A model generated the notes under the pieces. The model was not told where the DNA came from. It did no database searches and saw only the letters and a list, made by a program, of their open reading frames with translations. From an uncultured Pleurocapsa sp. (GTDB lineage: Bacteria > Cyanobacteriota > Cyanobacteriia > Cyanobacteriales > Xenococcaceae), in assembly GCA_937884735.1 (NCBI GenBank), contig CAKZYI010000394.1, forward strand, positions 1-11,799: a stretch of DNA of 11,799 nt. Direction: 5' to 3'. The translations under genes were made by a program, and so were the position numbers. This document shows positions 7,824 to 11,799 of the stretch, piece by piece. The first letter of the stretch is position 1. The number at the start of each line of letters is the position of its first letter.

Positions 7824-9221
7824 TCAAATCGTACAAGCGATCGCTTCTGTGTCTTCTTCAAAACAAACATAATTAAGACAGTCTGGATTTTCTCTTAATA
7901 ATTTTGCCAACAGCCATCCTGCGATCGTCCATGTTTGAAATTTACGAGAAGATTTGCCAATCAAACGACCATTTTTACCGTCATAATATTCTGGCCATTC
8001 ATCATTTATTAAGCGTATTTCAGCAATTGCCATTGCTCGATCTGCTAGGTCTTCCCGACCCATTTTTTGACAAGCAGCCATCATCATCCACAATAATACG
8101 GGCCAGCTACCACCGTTATGATAAGACCAAGGAGTATTTTTAGGATCGCAACCTGTAATAATTTTCCAGCTCAAACCTTCAATAGCTGGATAGCATAGCT
8201 TCATCGGCATTTTACCAACCAAATCAGACCAACGATGTTCGATCAAGGTCAAAATGTCTTCTGACTGTTTGTCTGTCGTTAATGACCCCATAATGGCTGT
8301 TAGATTGCCTAGAGCAAAAAAGCGAAAGTCCATTTTTCCTGGCCCCAAATTTCCTGCTAGATAGCCTCCAGTATCGGGCATCCAATCAGTCAACCAATAG
8401 GGAATTGATTCGGGATAAATATTAAACTTATTGACCACAGATTCGCCAAACTGTTCTGCTTGGTAGCGGTGGATTTGGTTTAGTTTGTAAAGATCTAGCC
8501 AATAGTAATCTCGTAAGTGGAAGTTCAAGCTACCCAGACGATTATTAATCTTTTCGGTTAATGCTTGACCTGATTCATTGGCAACCAGCATTTCACGGGC
8601 AGCCCGTAAAGCCATATAAAATAAGGACTGTATTTCTAGAGGATGTCCGCTCAATCCCATTGGGCGATCAATCATACAAGCTCCATCAGGGACTAGTAGG
8701 GTCGGAGTCATTTCAAATTGAGGTCCCAAGCAAATTTCTAAAATAAAGCTTAGAGCCTCTTGAAAATCATCGCTATGGGCTAAATTTCGATCTCCTGTGG
8801 CTTTTACATAAGCTCTTAATAAAATAATCCACCACAGACAAGAATCAATGGGAGTAACTCTTCCGATCGCCTTATCTCCAAAATCTGCATGGAGGTATTG
8901 ACCATCTCCTCCAGATTCTACTTTAAAGCTGGCGGGCATCAATCCTGTAGGTGCTTGATAGCAATCCACTCTTCTTTCTTGTTTTTGCAAAACAACTGTT
9001 TCAATCAGAAAGTTATAGACGATATCTATCTTGCCCTGGATCAAAAACACCAAAGCTGCGGGGATGAAGTCGCGAATAAAACACTGGTCATAATTTAAAG
9101 CTTCTCTTTCTGAATCTGTTGCTGCAACTGCTCCTACAGCTTTTTCTTTGTAATAAATAACTGATTTTTCTAAAAGCTTGTTAGCTTGTTTCTCGATGCT
9201 TTCTGTAGTAATTAAAACCAT
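7824..9221 (-). CDS. Neutral/alkaline invertase (GH100)
   Basis: This 465-residue cytoplasmic enzyme splits sucrose into glucose and fructose. The length matches cyanobacterial GH100 invertases (InvA/InvB type), relatives of the plant neutral invertases. Motifs in order are NYDQCFIRDF (43-52), ADFGDKAIGRVTPIDS (112-127), MIDRPMGLSGHPLEIQSLFY (183-202), DTGGYLAGNLGPGKMDFRFF (283-302), NGGSWPVLLW (369-378) and WPEYYDGKNGRLIGKSSRKF (409-428). By position, Asp185 and Glu411 match the catalytic Asp188 and Glu414 that I recall for Anabaena InvA. There is no signal peptide. The start is the first ATG, with no strong ribosome binding site. One oddity: relatives usually read IDSGLWW, but here residue 128 is Cys (IDSCLWW), which needs one base change. 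The gene stands alone, after a structured leader at 9248-9301. It probably draws on sucrose stored as an osmolyte or carbon reserve; InvA versus InvB is not decided. Confidence 0.92.
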   Translation of the reverse strand: MVLITTESIEKQANKLLEKSVIYYKEKAVGAVAATDSEREALNYDQCFIRDFIPAALVFLIQGKIDIVYNFLIETVVLQKQERRVDCYQAPTGLMPASFKVESGGDGQYLHADFGDKAIGRVTPIDSCLWWIILLRAYVKATGDRNLAHSDDFQEALSFILEICLGPQFEMTPTLLVPDGACMIDRPMGLSGHPLEIQSLFYMALRAAREMLVANESGQALTEKINNRLGSLNFHLRDYYWLDLYKLNQIHRYQAEQFGESVVNKFNIYPESIPYWLTDWMPDTGGYLAGNLGPGKMDFRFFALGNLTAIMGSLTTDKQSEDILTLIEHRWSDLVGKMPMKLCYPAIEGLSWKIITGCDPKNTPWSYHNGGSWPVLLWMMMAACQKMGREDLADRAMAIAEIRLINDEWPEYYDGKNGRLIGKSSRKFQTWTIAGWLLAKLLRENPDCLNYVCFEEDTEAIACTI

Positions 9222-9642
9222 AATTTAAAGCGTTAGTGAAGCTAGCCGCCTCAAAGGATACCGCCATACACGTCCCGAAGGTAGTCCTTTAAGATAGAGG
9301 CATCGCAATTAAAAACAACCAAAATAATTATTGCTAATTACAGAAACAATTATTGATTCTTTTTAAGATATATGAACCTATTTAGAGTCTGACGATTCAT
9401 CATACAAGATGGACTGATTAATTGATTCGATTGAATTTTGCTGTGCGATCGCCTTTATCGTATTAAAACAATATATATTTTAAGTATATATTTAGCTCGT
9501 GATTACTTTAGTTACTAATAATATAAAAGAGTTTAATCGCGTATCAAATTTGCAGTTAGACAATTGGGTAAATTAATTCCGTTGCATTTTACCAAAGCGA
9601 TCGCAATCTTTATATTTAAGAAAAGTTGTTAAATTCAAAACA
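9222..9642. other. 421-base gap upstream of both the invertase gene and the repeat-protein gene
   Basis: This divergent region carries the structured element at 9248-9301, two HIP1 sites (about 9445 and 9597) and very AT-rich sequence with TATATA runs around 9470-9490. It should hold both promoters, but no box pair stands out. Because the downstream protein seems to begin partway through a repeat, I looked for remains of the missing front part here; no frame gives a convincing match. Confidence 0.5.
9248..9301. repeat. GC-rich imperfect inverted repeat in the invertase leader
   Basis: GCCTC (9248-9252), AAAGGA (9253-9258) and TACC (9259-9262) pair with GGTA (9280-9283), TCCTTT (9285-9290) and GAGGC (9297-9301). 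Only a one-base and a six-base bulge interrupt this 15-pair stem, and the loop is 17 bases (9263-9279). The element is much richer in GC than its surroundings and lies about 27 bases before the invertase start. It may be a dispersed palindromic repeat of the kind common in cyanobacteria, or an RNA structure controlling the gene. Confidence 0.65.
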
Positions 9643-10329
9643 TTGAATGTATATGAACGAAGAAAATGTGAAGATTTTTCTGAATGGACTGACGAATTCA
9701 CTATTGGTAATCAAACTCAAGCTCAAGCCAATTCTACAAAACTTATAAAAAAAAGAGATATTGAACCTATAGTTGCCGTACTAAATCAAGATCTAAGTCT
9801 GAAATCAATCGATGTTAAAGCTAGCTGGAAAGATGATTGCTTGCGAATAATGCTTGTATCAGAGCAAAAAATAGAGAGTGACTTTGCTTCCATAATTAAG
9901 AACAAAATCTTTGATTTAAATATAGAAAGTTGTCGAAAAATTAGAATTTGTAGTCAACAAATAAACGATAATTTTCCCGATTGGCTAGAAGAATATTATA
10001 ATGAAAAACCCCAATATGCTGAAGTCATTAGTCGAACCACATTCGCTTCTTCGACAAAAAGCAAATTAGCTTTAGCCAAACAAGGAGATTCTTGTGCAAT
10101 CGCCTACTCTTTAAATTATCTCTTTCAAAAACGTCAAATAATAGCTACAGCAGTTATCAACAATAATTGCCTAGAAATTACCCTTCAAGCAAACAAAACT
10201 CCCGATCCAGATTCCTTGATTACCTACATAACTAATTTTGTCCATAAGCTAAAAATAATGCAGAACGCAGATCGATATTTTACAAATTCATGCTTGGCAA
10301 AAAGGAGAAACTTTTCAAGCTTGGAGTAA
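9643..10329 (+). CDS. Cyanobacterial tandem-repeat protein of unknown function, probably front-truncated and frameshifted near its end
   Basis: I know no function for this protein. It contains two copies of a unit of about 75-85 residues. Unit A (about 35-120) starts LIKKRDIEPIVAVLNQDL, then has KDDCLRIMLVSE and ends FPDWLEEY. Unit B (about 143 to the end) starts LAKQGDSCAIAYSLNYL, then has NNNCLEITLQAN. Similar units (AKQGDPKAIA..., KD.CLQI.LES, YGRQ.GE.FP.W) occur, as I recall, in many cyanobacterial proteins of unknown role. Residues 2-19 (NVYERRKCEDFSEWTDEF) look like the end of an earlier unit, so the front seems lost. The start is TTG at 9643 with no good ribosome site; the nearest ATGs are out of frame and quickly stop. 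No signal peptide or membrane segment is seen. In the next frame after about 10270 the expected unit ending, HAWQKGETFQAWSKTIAL, appears, so the tail read here (DRYFTNSCLAKRRNFSSLE) is probably a frameshift product. Confidence 0.6.
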   Translation: MNVYERRKCEDFSEWTDEFTIGNQTQAQANSTKLIKKRDIEPIVAVLNQDLSLKSIDVKASWKDDCLRIMLVSEQKIESDFASIIKNKIFDLNIESCRKIRICSQQINDNFPDWLEEYYNEKPQYAEVISRTTFASSTKSKLALAKQGDSCAIAYSLNYLFQKRQIIATAVINNNCLEITLQANKTPDPDSLITYITNFVHKLKIMQNADRYFTNSCLAKRRNFSSLE

Positions 10330-10348
10330 AACTATTGCTTTAAATTGA
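10271..10348 (+). other. Out-of-frame C-terminal end of the repeat protein
   Basis: Reading from 10271 in the +1 frame relative to the gene at 9643 gives IDILQIHAWQKGETF and on to TGA at 10346-10348. This has the same F-x-x-W ending as the two other unit ends in this protein (EDFSEWTDEF and DNFPDWLEEY). One extra or missing base in about 10259-10272 would join it to unit B. The restored stop lies inside the terminator stem that follows. Confidence 0.65.
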
Positions 10349-10367
10349 GCTTAATAATAGTTTTTTT
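10328..10367 (+). terminator. Intrinsic terminator after the repeat-protein gene
   Basis: AAAACTATT (10328-10336) pairs perfectly with AATAGTTTT (10356-10364), and GCT/AGC (10337-10339 with 10348-10350) can extend the stem. A run of seven T residues (10361-10367) closes it. The stem is AT-rich but the shape is right for a plus-strand terminator. Confidence 0.6.
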
Positions 10368-10403
10368 ACTCTCTTCAGACAATAATAAACTTAAGTCAGG
10401 ATA

Positions 10404-10435
10404 ATATTTGCGATCGCTTTTTTTTAGGCAAATAT
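10404..10435. repeat. Inverted repeat ATATTTGC / GCAAATAT enclosing a HIP1 site
   Basis: ATATTTGC at 10404-10411 is the exact reverse complement of GCAAATAT at 10428-10435, with 16 bases between. The loop holds most of a HIP1 site and a run of eight T residues. It could be a regulator site in the putA upstream region; it is not a normal terminator because the T-run is in the loop. Confidence 0.5.
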
Positions 10436-10613
10436 CTGGAATCTATAACATTTAATCATTACAAAATTTATAGTTTTGAAAATTATTGATGAGATTGCTG
10501 ATTCAGCCCAAAATTTTATTAGGATAAGGAATTTAGGTAAAACAAAGCATAATTCAACAGCAAAAAATATCGACACAGTAAATATCAAGAAGTTATACCT
10601 GCAATGACCTAAC

Positions 10614-10658
10614 TTGAGTAAGATGTTCTGTTATGTTGGGTTGTGCTATTTTACTCAA
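10614..10658. repeat. Inverted repeat in the putA leader
   Basis: TTGAGTAA (10614-10621) pairs with TTACTCAA (10651-10658). The stem extends inward to 12 pairs (10614-10625 with 10647-10658), including two G-U pairs, around a 21-base loop. It ends about 50 bases before the putA start, a place suited to an operator or to an RNA control element. Confidence 0.5.
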
Positions 10659-10708
10659 ACTGCAAACACACAAAAATTGCTAAGTCATTCACAATAGGGA
10701 GTAAGCTG

Positions 10709-11799
10709 GTGGTAGTTCAAGCAAATAAGGTAGAAACAGGCAATAACTATGAGTCAAAAACCCAAGAGATTGCTAAAGAATTGATCAAAAGTACCAGAGA
10801 TAACAATATCTTTAGCAAAATGCGCGACAGTATACGCTGGGATGATAAAGTTTTGGACTGGACGATGAGTAATCCTGGGTTACGGGTGCAGATGTTTCGC
10901 TTTATCGACACGATTCCTTCCCTACAGAGTAAAGCAGAAATAGCCAACCACTTTCAGCAATATATGAGTGCAGAAGAGGTAGAATTGCCCAGCGCGCTCA
11001 AAGGCATGATTAACTTAAGCAGTGCTGATTCACTTCCTGCACAAACCGCAGCAGCTACTATTACCAAAGCAGTGGAAACCCTGGCTTATAAGTATATTGC
11101 AGGGGAAAATATTAACGAGGTGATGAAAACTATTGCTCGTCTGCGAAAAGATGGGATGACTTACTGTATAGACTTATTGGGCGAAGCAGTAATCACCGAA
11201 ACTGAGGCTCAAGATTACTTACAACGATATCTAGATCTGATCGAACAATTAACCCAACAGGCTAAGAATTGGAAGCGGAAAGAAGGAATCGATTTAGCAG
11301 ATGGGGAAGAATTATCTCAGGTACAGGTATCAGTAAAGCTGACGGCTTTTTATTCCCAGTTCGATCCTTTAGATCCAGAAGGTAGTAAAGCGCAAGTTTG
11401 CGATCGCATTCGTATTTTGCTACGTAAAGCAGCCCAGTTAGGCGCAGCAATTCATTTTGACATGGAACAGTATCGCTATAAGGATCTTACCCTACAAATT
11501 CTTAAAGAGTTACTGCTAGAAGAAGAATTTCGCAGTCGTACAGATTTGGGGATGACTCTTCAGGCATATCTTAGAGATTCTTATCAAGACTTGCAAGATT
11601 TAATTGAATGGGCAAAAGAAAGAGGAAATCCATTAACCGTCAGATTGGTTAAAGGTGCATACTGGGATCAAGAAACCATTAAATCTGAGCAGAATCACTG
11701 GCAGCCGCCTGTATACAACGATAAAGCAGCAACAGATATTAATTACGAGCGCATGACGCAGTTGTTGCTAGAAAACCACGAATATCTTTATGGTGCAAT
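10709..11799 (+). CDS. putA: Proline dehydrogenase / P5C dehydrogenase (PutA-type), N-terminal part running off the right edge
   Basis: Starting at GTG 10709 the frame stays open for 363 full codons to the edge. The start is supported by AGGGAG at 10696-10701, seven bases upstream. The visible part is the flavin-dependent proline dehydrogenase barrel, which oxidises proline to pyrroline-5-carboxylate. Motifs are KDGMTYCIDLLGEAV (about 147-161), VSVKLTAFYSQFDP (about 209-222), IHFDMEQYRYKD, LGMTLQAYLRDS and VRLVKGAYWDQETI, followed by NYERM. Cyanobacterial relatives are usually about 990 residues, with a second domain that oxidises P5C (glutamate semialdehyde) to glutamate; that part would lie outside the window, so bifunctionality is inferred. 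The first ten or so residues are not conserved. No damage is seen in this part. The gene is separated from the repeat protein by a terminator and a 360-base leader and is probably transcribed alone. Confidence 0.9.
   Translation, partial: MVVQANKVETGNNYESKTQEIAKELIKSTRDNNIFSKMRDSIRWDDKVLDWTMSNPGLRVQMFRFIDTIPSLQSKAEIANHFQQYMSAEEVELPSALKGMINLSSADSLPAQTAAATITKAVETLAYKYIAGENINEVMKTIARLRKDGMTYCIDLLGEAVITETEAQDYLQRYLDLIEQLTQQAKNWKRKEGIDLADGEELSQVQVSVKLTAFYSQFDPLDPEGSKAQVCDRIRILLRKAAQLGAAIHFDMEQYRYKDLTLQILKELLLEEEFRSRTDLGMTLQAYLRDSYQDLQDLIEWAKERGNPLTVRLVKGAYWDQETIKSEQNHWQPPVYNDKAATDINYERMTQLLLENHEYLYGA

Larger units (their letters stand above)
10349..10708. other. 360-base gap upstream of putA
   Basis: After the terminator, this region holds two inverted repeats (separate entries), a HIP1 site inside one of them (10410-10417) and the putA ribosome binding site AGGGAG at 10696-10701. 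I see no open frame, no tRNA and no confident promoter. Confidence 0.5.

Noticed and set aside
8561..9098. Plus-strand open frames of 61 and 69 codons opposite the invertase gene
   Set aside because: They are antisense shadows of a well-conserved GH100 coding frame.
9431..9642. Possible remains of the missing front part of the repeat protein
   Set aside because: Short AIA-containing peptides appear in two frames, but they come from HIP1 sites (GCGATCGC reads Ala-Ile-Ala) and no longer match follows.
10747..10947. Minus-strand open frame of 66 codons
   Set aside because: It lies wholly inside putA in the antisense direction, with no recognisable protein and no ribosome site.
1..11799. tRNA, rRNA, CRISPR array or insertion sequence
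   Set aside because: I saw no T-loop motif outside coding genes, no regularly spaced repeats, and no transposase-like protein or terminal inverted repeats.

Overview
The window comes from an AT-rich cyanobacterium. The photosystem I subunit PsaK, the sensor kinase NblS (Hik33/DspA), a LabA-type NYN protein, a GH100 neutral/alkaline invertase and a DUF1400-type alpha/beta hydrolase are all typical of cyanobacteria. The octamer GCGATCGC (HIP1) also recurs throughout, both inside genes and between them. Low GC with dense HIP1 would fit a unicellular, baeocystous or filamentous lineage; the genus cannot be fixed from this window.

Layout. Positions 1-265 hold the start of argF on the minus strand, running off the left edge. 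Positions 512-2170 hold a secreted alpha/beta hydrolase interrupted by one in-frame TAA. psaK (2230-2502, minus) converges on it. trpF (2664-3299), purD (3335-4600) and nblS (4721-6688) follow as a plus-strand series; purD carries an in-frame TAG and two further changes at conserved positions. A LabA-like NYN gene (6795-7325, minus) converges on nblS. A 498-base gap leads to the invertase gene (7824-9221, minus). A 421-base gap with a strongly structured element leads to a cyanobacterial tandem-repeat protein (9643-10329), apparently truncated at its front and frameshifted at its end. The window closes with the first 363 codons of putA (from 10709, plus), which continues beyond the right edge.

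Functionally this is mostly housekeeping: arginine, tryptophan and purine synthesis, photosystem I, sucrose cleavage and proline breakdown. It also has a regulatory pair. NblS is the membrane kinase that senses light and nutrient stress, and LabA-type proteins act on the circadian output path; in known cyanobacteria both paths meet at the RpaA/RpaB response regulators.

The most notable feature is gene damage. Two genes carry a stop codon exactly where the family has Leu, and a third carries a frameshift. nblS also seems to lack about six residues in its second membrane segment, and the invertase and purD have odd residues at conserved positions. The candidate explanations are an error-rich assembly, a genome undergoing decay (for example a host-associated lineage), or, for purD, a split gene translated through a stop-start junction (TAGATG). 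I found no CRISPR array, insertion sequence, tRNA or rRNA, and no new multi-gene system.
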